NCBI GenBank assembly: GCA_012838305.1
Contig: DUPN01000023.1
Span: 1 to 64,000 of the forward strand
DNA from: Bacillota bacterium
Lineage (GTDB): Bacteria; Bacillota; Limnochordia; Darwinibacteriales; Darwinibacteriaceae
DNA: 64,000 nt
Direction: 5' to 3'
The notes beneath the pieces are model-generated. The model ran no database searches. It was not told the DNA's origin and saw only the letters and a list, made by a program, of their open reading frames with translations. A program made the position numbers and the translations under genes. This document shows, piece after piece, positions 29,256 through 38,926 of the stretch (within the stretch, counting starts at the first letter, position 1; every line of letters begins with the position of its first letter).

Positions 29256-29525
29256 TTAGTTGGCCGACACGTCTCCAATCGTGCAATCCTCTACAGTTAC
29301 CTCCACTGTCCTGGTGAGAACATCGGCGTATGTATAGGAGAGACGATCGAGGGAGTGGGAAGCGTCTAGTTTTACCACAAAAATCTTGGGATATGTGTTC
29401 TCGATGACACCTTCGGCTTCAACAATCTTCTTGCGTCCGCGGTTTGCCCGTAGCTTTACCCGCTTGCCTACACAGGACTCCAAGTCCAGCTTAATTTGCT
29501 GGAGGTTATTCACTCCTAGAGCCAT
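29256..29525 (-). CDS. veg: Veg protein
   Basis: 'MALGVNNLQQIKLDLESCVGKRVKLRANRGRKKIVEAEGVIENTYPKIFVVKLD'. ATG at 29525. Confidence 0.93.
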   Translation of the reverse strand: MALGVNNLQQIKLDLESCVGKRVKLRANRGRKKIVEAEGVIENTYPKIFVVKLDASHSLDRLSYTYADVLTRTVEVTVEDCTIGDVSAN

Positions 29526-29560
29526 CTTGTCACCGCCTCTATACCATTTTGTCGAATAAA

Positions 29561-29589
29561 AGTATATCACGGTTTCGGCGCTATGTCAA
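29561..29589 (-). promoter_or_regulatory. Strong sigma-A-type promoter of veg
   Basis: Minus strand TTGACA - 17 nt - TATACT. Confidence 0.8.
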
Positions 29590-29663
29590 TAAAATTGTTA
29601 TTGTACCAAGGCTGCGTGACGGTGTCAAGTGGGAAAATGACTTTTTGGCAAATTTTTCGCAAA

Positions 29664-30131
29664 TCACTTGGTGTAACGATCGGCCACAGAAGAGGCTCCA
29701 TAGGAATCGGGTTTGATTTTGCATAAATAGCCAGACCCATTCACCATACCCACCACTTCCTTAACCAGGCTTTTTGTGGCCCCATTGCTCCCCACGTCCA
29801 AATGAATCTCCATATTCAGCTCCTGTCCCGATTCGGAAAGTTTCTCCGTCAAACGAAAAGCCAGACTCAAACTCAACGAAGCTTCGTAGAAAATCCTTTG
29901 CCTGAGGGAACGGGCATAACTGTCGTGACTGCGGGTGTAGAAGAAACGACCCCCTTTGCCCCGGCGGTGGACAATCAGGGCCGTCACAAAGCAGGTCTCA
30001 TCCCTGAGCTGAGAATCAGTTCCCACAATGAGACGGTAGCTGTCCTCGGGGTTTTCCGAGGCGTAGGCCATCACTTCTTCGAACACTTGATCAAAGCTGA
30101 GGCGCCCCTTCGTCGGGCTGATGAAATCCAC
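29664..30131 (-). CDS. Ribonuclease H-like YkuK family (DUF458)
   Basis: 'YRLIVGTDSQLRDETCFVTALIVHRRGKGGRFFYTRSH' and 'MEIHLDVGSNGATKSLVKEVVGMVNGSGY'. Confidence 0.8.
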   Translation of the reverse strand: MDFISPTKGRLSFDQVFEEVMAYASENPEDSYRLIVGTDSQLRDETCFVTALIVHRRGKGGRFFYTRSHDSYARSLRQRIFYEASLSLSLAFRLTEKLSESGQELNMEIHLDVGSNGATKSLVKEVVGMVNGSGYLCKIKPDSYGASSVADRYTK

Positions 30132-30136
30132 TTTGC

Positions 30137-31018
30137 TTACACCCCTTTCAAAAGCTCCTTGGTCAGTCTACTATACTCTTCTAAGGACAAACGCTCGCCC
30201 CTGAGGGTAGGTTCAATTTCCACAGCGTGTAAAGCCTGCTCCAATTGATCTGTGTCCAGGCCCCAGCCCGCGGCCACTTCTCTGAGGGCATTGCGGATCG
30301 TCTTGCGTCTTTGCTGAAAGGCGGCCCGGATCACGGTAAAAAGCTCTGCTCTGGGGGCGTCAACCTGGGGAGGTTTCGGCTTAAGCACCACAACGACAGA
30401 GTCTACGGAGGGAGCGGGAAGAAAGACGGTCCTAGGCACCGCAAAAGCCAGGGAGGCTTGGCAATAATACTGGACAGCCAGGGACAAAACACCATAGTCT
30501 GAACTTCCCGGCTGGGCCAACATGCGCAGACCGACTTCCCTTTGGACCATAACCACAATGGAGACAAAGGGCAAATTGCTCTCCAGCGCCTTCATCACCA
30601 AGGGTGTGGTCAGATAATAGGGCAGATTGGCCACAAGCTTAAGGCGCTCACCCTGCCAGGCAGCATCTAAAAGGAGCTGCTCCCAATCGGCTTCCAGGGC
30701 ATCCCCTTCCCAAACGGTGACTGTGGGAGATACAAGGGTGTCCCGCAGTATGGCGGCCAGGCCCCTATCGATCTCCATCGCCACGACATGCGCCGCTTGC
30801 TCACCAAGATGCATTGTGAGGGCCCCCAAGCCGGGGCCAATCTCCAAAACCCACTCGTCCGGCTGGAGATCGGCGGTTTGGATGATCCGGCCCACAATAT
30901 TCTGATCGATCAGGAAGTTCTGGCCAAAGCGCTTCTTGGTGCTGAACCCCCGTTCTTTCATGATGCGGGTGACGTAGGATGGATTCGTTATCCGAGACAT
31001 GGCTTCCCCCTTAGTCAA
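30137..31018 (-). CDS. rsmA: 16S rRNA (adenine1518/1519-N6)-dimethyltransferase
   Basis: 'KRFGQNFLIDQNIVGRII', 'VLEIGPGLGALT', 'LVANLPYYLTTPLV'. Confidence 0.97.
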   Translation of the reverse strand: MTKGEAMSRITNPSYVTRIMKERGFSTKKRFGQNFLIDQNIVGRIIQTADLQPDEWVLEIGPGLGALTMHLGEQAAHVVAMEIDRGLAAILRDTLVSPTVTVWEGDALEADWEQLLLDAAWQGERLKLVANLPYYLTTPLVMKALESNLPFVSIVVMVQREVGLRMLAQPGSSDYGVLSLAVQYYCQASLAFAVPRTVFLPAPSVDSVVVVLKPKPPQVDAPRAELFTVIRAAFQQRRKTIRNALREVAAGWGLDTDQLEQALHAVEIEPTLRGERLSLEEYSRLTKELLKGV

Positions 31019-31211
31019 TCAGATCACTGAGACCCTTACTGATCCTACTTAATTCTGCTTTAAACTGTTCATTGTCGTATTCCTCTAAACGATCGAGCAG
31101 ATCGCAGATCTCATAGTACTCGTTCTTTGATAGCTGTCCCAGCTCCACCAGGTTGCGGCAGGTATCGATAAAGACCACTTTCGTTCGTTCCAGTTCTCCA
31201 AATAAGGTCAT
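31011..31211 (-). CDS. Hypothetical 66-aa helical protein
   Basis: Overlaps the dnaB stop by 4 nt (ATGA) and the rsmA start by 8 nt; same strand, consistent with an operon. Confidence 0.55.
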   Translation of the reverse strand: MTLFGELERTKVVFIDTCRNLVELGQLSKNEYYEICDLLDRLEEYDNEQFKAELSRISKGLSDLID

Positions 31212-32605
31212 GGCCGCACCCCATTTTGCCTTGTAGTTTCCTCGATAAATCGAGTGTATTCTTTGACAAAGCGAAGCTGCACCGTGCCGGTGGCACCTTT
31301 ACGCTGCTTGGCAAAGATGACCTCAACCAGGCCTTCGGTCCCCTTCTCTCGGGCGACCTCGGGGTAATAATAGTCGTCACGATACAAGAACATGATCACG
31401 TCCGCGAACTCCTCAATATTCCCGGAGTCCCTTAAGTCCGACATCATGGGCCGTTTATTCTCTCTGCTCTCCACGCCGCGATTCAGCTGGGAAAGGAGAA
31501 TCAAGGGCACATCGAGCTCACCGGCGAGGTCCCTGAGCTCACGCACCATCTCCCCCACAATCAAGGTCCAGCTTCTGGACGCATTGTTGGGGGGCTTAAT
31601 CAGCTGCAGGTAGTCGATGACAATCAGCCCCAAGCTTGGGTGTTCGGCCTTAAACTTTCTGGCCTTGGCCCTGATCTCCGGCACCGTCAGGCCCCGCCTG
31701 TCCACAATGGAAATGGGCAGAGGATAGAGCTCACTAAAGACCTTTTGGGTCACTAAAAACTGCTCGTCGCTGAGCTTGGTCTGATACTCCCGGGAGGTGA
31801 TCACGTGCTGGTCCCCGGCTTTATGGGCAAAGAGCTCACTGAGGACAATACGGTCGCCAAGCTGCTCGTCATCCATCTCCAGACTAAAGATCAAAACGGG
31901 AATATCCCTCTTGGCTACATTGGCCACCATATTCAGGGCTAAAGCTGTTTTACCCATGGAAGGGCGTGCGGCTAAGATGATCAAGTCCTTCTTTTTAAAG
32001 CCTGTGGTCATACCGTCAATAGACGGAAAGCGTACCGACAGTCCATAGGCATCGCCCAAACCTTCTCTGCGGTTGAGCAAGTTGATATAGCACTTGTTCA
32101 GCACTTCCAGAAGATTCTTCACCTCGTCGCCGGAGGCATCCAGGCTCTGGCTGGCCGCGAAAATCAACTCTTGGGCTTTAGCCTGCACCGCCTGTAAATC
32201 CTCGTTCTTTGGATCCAGGGCCATGGCTTTAATGGTATCACTGGCCTGCACCAGGCGCCTGATGCCCTCTTTGTGCAGGAGTGTCTGCACACTGGGATCG
32301 AGCTCACTGAGGGCCACAAAGGATTCGGTCAGGGGGATCAGAAGTTCAGCGGGGGAATCGGTGATGGAATCGGTGCGCAGGCGATTATAGATTTGGGTAT
32401 AGGAAATGCGCCCCTGTTTGTGATATAAGTCCAGAATGATCTCGTAAATCCGGCGATTGGCGGGATCCAGAAAATGGGATGCACGCAGCCGATCCACCAC
32501 CCGATCCACCTGGGTAGGATGCTTAATGAGGATGCCTAGAATTTGCCGCTCTGCGCTTACGTCCATGGGTACTTCATAGATAGGTTCTAATTCACTCAAA
32601 CTCAT
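31208..32605 (-). CDS. dnaB: Replicative DNA helicase DnaB
   Basis: 'LIILAARPSMGKTALALNMVANVA', 'VLIFSLEMDDEQL', 'LIVIDYLQLI', 'SQLNRGVESRENKRPMMSDLRDSGNIEEFADVIMFLYRDDYY'. ATG at 32605. Confidence 0.97.
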   Translation of the reverse strand: MSLSELEPIYEVPMDVSAERQILGILIKHPTQVDRVVDRLRASHFLDPANRRIYEIILDLYHKQGRISYTQIYNRLRTDSITDSPAELLIPLTESFVALSELDPSVQTLLHKEGIRRLVQASDTIKAMALDPKNEDLQAVQAKAQELIFAASQSLDASGDEVKNLLEVLNKCYINLLNRREGLGDAYGLSVRFPSIDGMTTGFKKKDLIILAARPSMGKTALALNMVANVAKRDIPVLIFSLEMDDEQLGDRIVLSELFAHKAGDQHVITSREYQTKLSDEQFLVTQKVFSELYPLPISIVDRRGLTVPEIRAKARKFKAEHPSLGLIVIDYLQLIKPPNNASRSWTLIVGEMVRELRDLAGELDVPLILLSQLNRGVESRENKRPMMSDLRDSGNIEEFADVIMFLYRDDYYYPEVAREKGTEGLVEVIFAKQRKGATGTVQLRFVKEYTRFIEETTRQNGVRP

Positions 32606-33266
32606 CGGGGAAAACCTCCCTCCAGCGTTGTTCTGCAGGATTTCGCACCTTACGGCTGGCAATCGGCCCCAAGACCTTGGTTAAGTAAGGATTCTCCAGA
32701 AGATCATTGTAGGAACGGATGCCAACACCATACCAATTTCTCAAGATTCCCTCCAGATAGGGGAAGCTGGGATTGACTCCCGAGGCACACATCTCCTCCA
32801 CCGCCACGGCAATCACTTCGTGGGACAAATTCTTATTCTGCATCCAGTGCAGCAGTTTGCGCTTCTCCTCCGGCGAGGGAGCATTTACCCTGGCGGACAG
32901 ATACTCCACCAACCATGTAAAGGAGTCCAGCTCCGCCCCTTCCACCCGTTCCAGACTGGCCGCGGGCTCCATCTGGGCTAGGGTGAGCTGAATTTCCAGC
33001 CCTTCATCATTGATCCAGCCCCCATCGGCCAAAAGGGCCAGGGCTTGACTTACCTCTCGTTTATCCAGGCCCATCTGCTCCGCCAAGGAATGGATCTGCA
33101 GAGGCAGTCCCAGTTGGGACAGGGCGGTAAGGTTAATCCAAACTAGAGTTACAGTAGGGCCTAAGACCGCCTGGCACTTGAGGATCTCCCGGGGCACCAT
33201 AATGGGCAGTCCCTCCACACCCCGGAGGAGAACACCTTTGCTTTTCCGGCCTGACACAATCCTCAC
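32592..33266 (-). CDS. DnaD domain-containing protein
   Basis: Winged-helix N-terminus plus DnaD-like 'LLHWMQNKNLSHEVIAVAVEEMCASGVNPSFPYLEGILRNWYGVGIRSYND'; overlaps dnaB. Confidence 0.75.
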   Translation of the reverse strand: MRIVSGRKSKGVLLRGVEGLPIMVPREILKCQAVLGPTVTLVWINLTALSQLGLPLQIHSLAEQMGLDKREVSQALALLADGGWINDEGLEIQLTLAQMEPAASLERVEGAELDSFTWLVEYLSARVNAPSPEEKRKLLHWMQNKNLSHEVIAVAVEEMCASGVNPSFPYLEGILRNWYGVGIRSYNDLLENPYLTKVLGPIASRKVRNPAEQRWREVFPDEFE

Positions 33267-33272
33267 CCTTCC

Positions 33273-35126
33273 TTAGTGCTCGTCCACTAGACGACCCCAC
33301 AGGTCGTATTTTTCCAGCAGTATGCCCTTGACCTCGCGATATTCTTGGATCACCGCAATACTTTTTTCTTCATCCAGGTAGAGATCTGGAGACGCCAGGA
33401 TTTCCTCCAATTCCTCAATGCGCTCCTCCAAAAGAACAATGCCCTCCTCAAGTTGGGCCCTTTCCTGCTTTATTTTTCGCAGGAAATTGGAGGTTCGGCC
33501 GGATTTGGCAGGGGCTTTTTTCTCCACGGACGCCGGAGGGGCGACCTGAGCCTGGCGAGACTGCTCGTAGAGGCCGTAACTGCCATCAAACTCGGATAAG
33601 GACCCACCTTCTAGGGCCCACACCTTCGTGGCCAGCTTATCCAGGAAGTAACGATCATGGGAAACAAAGATGATGGTCCCTCCAAACTCCAAGAGAGCGT
33701 TCTCCAGCGCTTCCCGGGCGAAAATGTCCAAATGGTTGGTTGGTTCGTCCAGAAGCAGGAAGTTGGGGCGATGCAGGAGCAGTTTGGCCATGGCCAGACG
33801 GTTTCTCTCGCCGCCGCTCAAGACAGAGGTCTGCTTAAAGACGTCCTCTCCCCGAAACAGGAAGCGGGCTAACACACCTCGCAGCACGCCAAGTTCGAGA
33901 CGGTGCTCATCGTAAAGTTCTTCCAAAACGGTGTTGCTGGGATCAAAGGAGATGTGCTGGGAAAAGTAACCCAGATCGACTCCCACCCCCCACCGTAATT
34001 CGCCTTCAAAGGGCAGCTCCCCTCCTAGGATCTTCAGCAGGGTGCTTTTACCGCTTCCATTGGGCCCCACCAGGGCAATACGCTGTCCCCGCCTGACCTC
34101 AGCCTGCACATTTTGGAGTATGACTTCTCGACCATAGTGTTTGCTAATATTCTCCAGAAATACGACGTTATTCCCCGACTGACGCCTGGGCTCAAAACGA
34201 AATTTCAGGGAGGGATCATCCATCACCCGCTCGATCTGGGGCAGCCGCGCCAGTTTCTTTTCCATGCTCTTAGCCTGTTTGGCCCGGGTTCCCGCCCTGA
34301 ATTTCTGAATAAAGGCCTCCATGCGCGCCCTTTCCTGCTCCTGCCGCTCTAAACTCTCCTCAATCTGGGTCTGACGCAGCTGGCGCTGGGGCAGATAGGC
34401 CGAGTAGTTGCCCTTGTATTGGTACAGCCTGTGCTGCTGAAGTTCCCAAATGTGGGTGGACACCTTGTCCAAGAAATAGCGATCATGGGACACTACAATA
34501 AAGGCCGAGGAATAACTGGCCAAAAAGCCCTCCAGCCAGCCGATGGCCTCCATGTCCAGGTGATTGGTTGGTTCATCGAGTACCAAAAGAGAGGGCCGGG
34601 CCAAGAGCAGGCGGGCCAGGCTAACCCGCATTTGTTCCCCGCCGCTAAAGGTCGCAAGCTCCCGGCTTAAGTCGAGATGGGAGAAACCCAGCCCTACTGT
34701 GACGGCCTGGATTTGCACAAGGTAGTCATATCCACCCCCGTGCTCAAAGCGATCCTGAAGACGGGCATAGCGCAGCATCACCTGATCCAGTTCATCCCCT
34801 GGCTGCAGATCCGCCATGTCCCCCTCTAGGCTGCGCATAGCCTGCTCCAGCCCGATCTGTTCTGTAAACGGTTCCTGCAAGTAGTCTTGGAGTGACTGGG
34901 AGGTGCTGGGCGGCGTCTGCCACAAGGAGCCAATTGTATAGCCTCCGGGGCAGGTCACCTGGCCCCGATCGACGCCCAGTTCGCCCACGAGGGTTTTGAG
35001 CAAAGTGGTCTTCCCCACACCATTGGCTCCCACCAGGCCGATGCGATCGGTGGGGCCGATGGTGGCGGTTACCTCTTGAAAGACTAACTCATCGCCGTAG
35101 AATTTCCATAGATCCTGGATGATCAT
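33273..35126 (-). CDS. ABC-F family ATPase
   Basis: Two ABC domains 'GLVGANGVGKTTLL', 'LVGPNGSGKSTLLK', signature 'LSGGERNRLAMAKLLL', 'LLDEPTNHLD' twice, C-terminal coiled coil. Confidence 0.95.
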   Translation of the reverse strand: MIIQDLWKFYGDELVFQEVTATIGPTDRIGLVGANGVGKTTLLKTLVGELGVDRGQVTCPGGYTIGSLWQTPPSTSQSLQDYLQEPFTEQIGLEQAMRSLEGDMADLQPGDELDQVMLRYARLQDRFEHGGGYDYLVQIQAVTVGLGFSHLDLSRELATFSGGEQMRVSLARLLLARPSLLVLDEPTNHLDMEAIGWLEGFLASYSSAFIVVSHDRYFLDKVSTHIWELQQHRLYQYKGNYSAYLPQRQLRQTQIEESLERQEQERARMEAFIQKFRAGTRAKQAKSMEKKLARLPQIERVMDDPSLKFRFEPRRQSGNNVVFLENISKHYGREVILQNVQAEVRRGQRIALVGPNGSGKSTLLKILGGELPFEGELRWGVGVDLGYFSQHISFDPSNTVLEELYDEHRLELGVLRGVLARFLFRGEDVFKQTSVLSGGERNRLAMAKLLLHRPNFLLLDEPTNHLDIFAREALENALLEFGGTIIFVSHDRYFLDKLATKVWALEGGSLSEFDGSYGLYEQSRQAQVAPPASVEKKAPAKSGRTSNFLRKIKQERAQLEEGIVLLEERIEELEEILASPDLYLDEEKSIAVIQEYREVKGILLEKYDLWGRLVDEH

Positions 35127-35147
35127 GGCGCTAGGTCATCACCTACC

Positions 35148-36149
35148 TTAAAAAATGCTGGTCCGCAAGGCCTGCCGTTCTTTGTGCTTGACCAAAGCCA
35201 GCTCGATCAAACGGTCAAGCAGGGCGGGATAGGGAAGGCCCGATTCAGCCCATAGTTTGGGATACATAGAAATGGGGGTAAAACCGGGAATGGTATTAAT
35301 CTCATTGAGGAAGACCTCACCTTTCCGGCTCAAGAAGAAGTCCACCCGGCCCATCCCGGAGCAATCCACGGCGGCAAACGCCCGGCAGGCATAGTCTTGG
35401 ATGGTTTTGGTCTCTGCAGCGCCTAGGGGGGCTGGAATAATCAGCTCAGACTCTTCGCTGTGATACTTGGCCTGATAGTCATAGAACTCATGGGCCGGTA
35501 CAATCTCGCCCAAAACCGAAGCCACGGGCCGACTGTGACCAAGCACGCTGCACTCGATTTCCCCGGCGTCAACCAGGCCTTTTTCCACCACCACTTTACG
35601 GTCATACTGAAAAGCAAGCTCCAGAGCTGAGGCCAAATCCTCCCTGGATTTCACTTTACTGATTCCCACGCTCGATCCGAGATTGGCTGGCTTGACAAAC
35701 ATGGGATAGCCCAGGGCGTTCTCCAGCTGTTCCTGGATACCCTGGGGGTTTTCCCTCCAGGCATGACCCAAAACCACGTCCCAAGGAAGCAGAGGCAAGC
35801 CCGCCTCCTTGAAGAGGACCCGCATCATGGCTTTGTCCATGGACACGGCCGAGGAGGCCACTCCAGCCCCCACATAGGGTAGATTGGCCAGTTCCAGGAG
35901 TCCCTGGATCGTTCCATCCTCGCCGTAAGGGCCGTGGAGTACGGGAAAGACAACATCCAAACCGGGGTTTCCTTTTGGATCCGCCTGGATGATGGTGTCA
36001 GTCCACTGACCGTCGGGGCCGATCTTGAGGGGAATAATTTCATACTTCTCCCTATCCAAAGCCCCCATCACGGATTGGGCCGACATCAGAGACACTTCGT
36101 GCTCTCCTGAGCGGCCGCCGTAAATAACGCCTACCCTTAATTTGGCCAT
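35148..36149 (-). CDS. ddl: D-alanine--D-alanine ligase
   Basis: 'VGVIYGGRSGEHEVSLMSAQSV', 'HGPYGEDGTIQGLLELANLPYVGAGV', 'VFLNEINTIPGFTPISMYPKL'. Confidence 0.97.
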   Translation of the reverse strand: MAKLRVGVIYGGRSGEHEVSLMSAQSVMGALDREKYEIIPLKIGPDGQWTDTIIQADPKGNPGLDVVFPVLHGPYGEDGTIQGLLELANLPYVGAGVASSAVSMDKAMMRVLFKEAGLPLLPWDVVLGHAWRENPQGIQEQLENALGYPMFVKPANLGSSVGISKVKSREDLASALELAFQYDRKVVVEKGLVDAGEIECSVLGHSRPVASVLGEIVPAHEFYDYQAKYHSEESELIIPAPLGAAETKTIQDYACRAFAAVDCSGMGRVDFFLSRKGEVFLNEINTIPGFTPISMYPKLWAESGLPYPALLDRLIELALVKHKERQALRTSIF

Positions 36150-36171
36150 GCCTGTTCCCCCTCTTTCTTAC

Positions 36172-36561
36172 TCAGTCTTGGCACAGGCAGATTGCATCCA
36201 TTTCTACCTGTACACCTTTGGGCAGCGCACCCACTTCCACACACACTCTGGCCGGGGGCCTCTCCGGGAAGAAGCTGGCGTAAACTGCATTCATGGCTGC
36301 AAAATCCCCCATATCGGTCAGGTAAACCGAGATCTTCAAGGCATTGGCCAGGCTGCTTCCACCGGCTCTTGCGATGGCTTCCAGATTGTTTAACACCTGC
36401 CTGGACTGGGTCTCTACATCACCATAGGCGATTTCGCCTGTAGACATATCAACACCGAGTTGACCAGAAATGAAAAGCAAATTGCCCGCTCGAGTCCCTT
36501 GACTATAAGGCCCCACGGCCGCGGGAGCCCCTTCGGTATGAACTATTTTACGCATTACCAT
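36172..36561 (-). CDS. ridA: RidA family deaminase
   Basis: 'PAAVGPYSQGTRAGNLLFISGQLGVD' and 'PERPPARVCVEVGALPKGVQVEMDAIC'. Confidence 0.95.
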   Translation of the reverse strand: MVMRKIVHTEGAPAAVGPYSQGTRAGNLLFISGQLGVDMSTGEIAYGDVETQSRQVLNNLEAIARAGGSSLANALKISVYLTDMGDFAAMNAVYASFFPERPPARVCVEVGALPKGVQVEMDAICLCQD

Positions 36562-36673
36562 TCTCCTTTGTGTGATGTTGTCGGTCTTTATATAGTATTT
36601 TCCCGATTCAGGGCGGATTCCCTTGAAGGGGTCAGCATCTTTTTTATCGAATCAAGCTGATGGAGGTGGGCTG

Positions 36674-36751
36674 ATGCGTAAGGAAGTAAAGATAAAAAAA
36701 GACGGTCGCTACATCATCTTTTACACCTTTCCCAAGAAGAACAAGGAGTGA
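36674..36751 (+). CDS. Putative 25-aa mini-protein MRKEVKIKKDGRYIIFYTFPKKNKE
   Basis: ATG preceded by GGAGGTGGG ribosome-binding site; same strand and 11 nt upstream of galT; not in supplied ORF track. Confidence 0.45.
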   Translation: MRKEVKIKKDGRYIIFYTFPKKNKE

Positions 36752-36762
36752 GGAGTGCAGAC

Positions 36763-37743
36763 ATGGCAGAGTTACGCTGGAATCCACAGTTGAGAGAGTG
36801 GGTGATTGTGGCCTCCCATCGTCAGGAGCGGACCTACAAACCACCCGCGGAGTATTGTCCCCTCTGCCCGACCTTACCGGGGGAATTCCCCACCGAGGTC
36901 CCGGCGGAAGAGTATGAAATCGTCGTGTTCGAAAACAGATTCCCCTCTCTGAGCCAGCCGCCACCGCCCCTGGAAGTCGAGGGCAGTGCTCTTTACCATA
37001 CAGCTTTGGCGGAAGGGGTCTGTGAGGTGGTTCTCTATTCCTCCAATCACCACAGCTCCCTGGCCCAGGAATCGGTGGAGCACATCCAAAAGCTAATTGA
37101 AGTCTGGACCGATCGCTACCTTGAGCTGGGCCAAAAACCGAATATCCACTATGTATTAATCTTCGAGAACAAGGGTGATGCGGTGGGGGTTACCCTGTCC
37201 CATCCCCATGGACAGATTTACGCCTTCCCCTTTGTACCGCCCATCCTGGAACGGGAACTCCAGGCCGCCCTGGAACACCAGGAGGAGACGGGCCAATGTC
37301 TCTACTGCGATATTCTGGCGGAGGAAAAGGAAGACGCCGTGCGGATTATCGCCCAAAACGAAGAGTTTATGGCTTTTGTGCCCTTCTTCGCCCGTTATCC
37401 TTTTGAGGTACATATCTACGCCCAGCGCCATGTGGCCAGTCTGGCCCAGTTCACGCCGGAAGAGCAAGAAGGGCTGGCTGCCGTAATTCAGGAGGTCCTG
37501 GTCAAATATGACGCCCTCTTCGGGTTTCCCCTCCCTTATATGATGGTGCTCCATCAAGCACCCACCAAGGGTATCTATCCCCATTATCATTTCCATATCG
37601 AACTCTATCCCCTCAACCGCACCGCCACGAAACTCAAGTATCTGGCTGGAGTGGAGTCGGGGGCGGGTACATTTATCACCGATATGAGCCCGGAAGAGCA
37701 AGCTGAAAGACTATTATCAGGGGGTTCTATCCATGAATCATGA
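36763..37743 (+). CDS. galT: Galactose-1-phosphate uridylyltransferase
   Basis: 'YCPLCPT', 'VVFENRFPS', 'LSHPHGQIYAFPFVPP', 'HYHFHIELYP'. Confidence 0.95.
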   Translation: MAELRWNPQLREWVIVASHRQERTYKPPAEYCPLCPTLPGEFPTEVPAEEYEIVVFENRFPSLSQPPPPLEVEGSALYHTALAEGVCEVVLYSSNHHSSLAQESVEHIQKLIEVWTDRYLELGQKPNIHYVLIFENKGDAVGVTLSHPHGQIYAFPFVPPILERELQAALEHQEETGQCLYCDILAEEKEDAVRIIAQNEEFMAFVPFFARYPFEVHIYAQRHVASLAQFTPEEQEGLAAVIQEVLVKYDALFGFPLPYMMVLHQAPTKGIYPHYHFHIELYPLNRTATKLKYLAGVESGAGTFITDMSPEEQAERLLSGGSIHES

Positions 37744-38926
37744 AGATATCGTTCGATTGCTGGAGCAGTTGAGACGGAAGTACAAAACCCAAGGCCGGCC
37801 CCAAGTCGTGAGGGCACCTGGCCGGGTTAATCTTTTGGGAGAGCATACAGATTACAATGAAGGCTTTGTCTTTCCCATGGCTATTGATGCCGGGATCACC
37901 ATGGTAGGCGCCTTAAACGGAACAAACCAGATCCAGCTGTATTCCCTGGATTTTGAGGCGTCCGATCGCTTTTCTGTGGAAGAGATTGTTCCTTCCAGTA
38001 GCCGGCGCTGGACCAATTACATCCGGGGAGTGTGTGCAGAGTTTAAGAAGGCCGGCCTTCCTCTCCAGGGCCTGGATCTTATCTTGGAAGGCAATGTGCC
38101 GCAGGGAGCAGGCCTTTCGTCCTCGGCCGCGCTGGAAGTGGCCGCAGCCCTTTTGATTTCGGCCCTGCACGATTGGGAGATGGACCGGGTGGAACTGGTC
38201 AAATTGGCCCAGAGGGCGGAAAATGATTTTGTCGGTGTGGCCTCGGGCATTATGGATCAGTTTGCCTCCATGATGGGGCAAAAGGACCATGCCCTGTTTT
38301 TGGACTGCCGCAGCCTAGACTACGAGCTGATCCCCACCCCCTTCGAACAGCAAGGTTACTCTGTGGTTGTGACCAATACCAGGGTACAAAGGGGTCTTGT
38401 GGAGTCAGAGTACAACGCCCGGCGCCAAGAGTGCTCTGAAGCGGTGGAACATCTTAAGCGCCATCTTCCCGGGATTTCCAGCCTCCGGGATGTGAGCATG
38501 GATCAGATGCCCCTCATCCAGGCACTTCCTCCTGTTTTGGCCCAAAGAGCCCGCCACGTGGTTACGGAAAATGACCGCGTCCTCCAGGGCATCCTGGCCC
38601 TGCAAGCCGGAGATTTGGTGCGCTTCGGTCAGTACCTCAATGCATCCCATGACAGCCTGCGCTTTGACTTTGAAGTAAGCTGCCCTGAGCTTGATCTCTT
38701 GGTGGAATTGGCCCAAAAGGTGCAAGGTGTGCTGGGCTCACGGATGACGGGAGCGGGCTTTGGCGGCTGTACCATCTCTTTAGTGCCCCAGAGGAGCCTC
38801 AACTTCTTTAAGGAGACTGTCTCCCGAGAGTACCGGGCCCAGACCGGTTTAGAGCCGGAGATCTTTGTCTTCAGCGCTTCCCAGGGTGCCAGGACTATGG
38901 AAGCAGCAGCACCTCCACAATCTTAA
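37733..38926 (+). CDS. galK: Galactokinase
   Basis: 'APGRVNLLGEHTDYNEGFVFPMAID', 'VPQGAGLSSSAALEVA', 'MTGAGFGGCTISLV'; overlaps galT. Confidence 0.97.
   Translation: MNHEDIVRLLEQLRRKYKTQGRPQVVRAPGRVNLLGEHTDYNEGFVFPMAIDAGITMVGALNGTNQIQLYSLDFEASDRFSVEEIVPSSSRRWTNYIRGVCAEFKKAGLPLQGLDLILEGNVPQGAGLSSSAALEVAAALLISALHDWEMDRVELVKLAQRAENDFVGVASGIMDQFASMMGQKDHALFLDCRSLDYELIPTPFEQQGYSVVVTNTRVQRGLVESEYNARRQECSEAVEHLKRHLPGISSLRDVSMDQMPLIQALPPVLAQRARHVVTENDRVLQGILALQAGDLVRFGQYLNASHDSLRFDFEVSCPELDLLVELAQKVQGVLGSRMTGAGFGGCTISLVPQRSLNFFKETVSREYRAQTGLEPEIFVFSASQGARTMEAAAPPQS

Noticed and set aside
38464-38480. Additional Noc-binding sites (for example TCTTCCCGGGATTT in galK, GAATCCCGGGAAAG in rsmG)
   Set aside because: Three or more mismatches to ATTTCCCGGGAAAT; CCCGGG cores are common by chance here.
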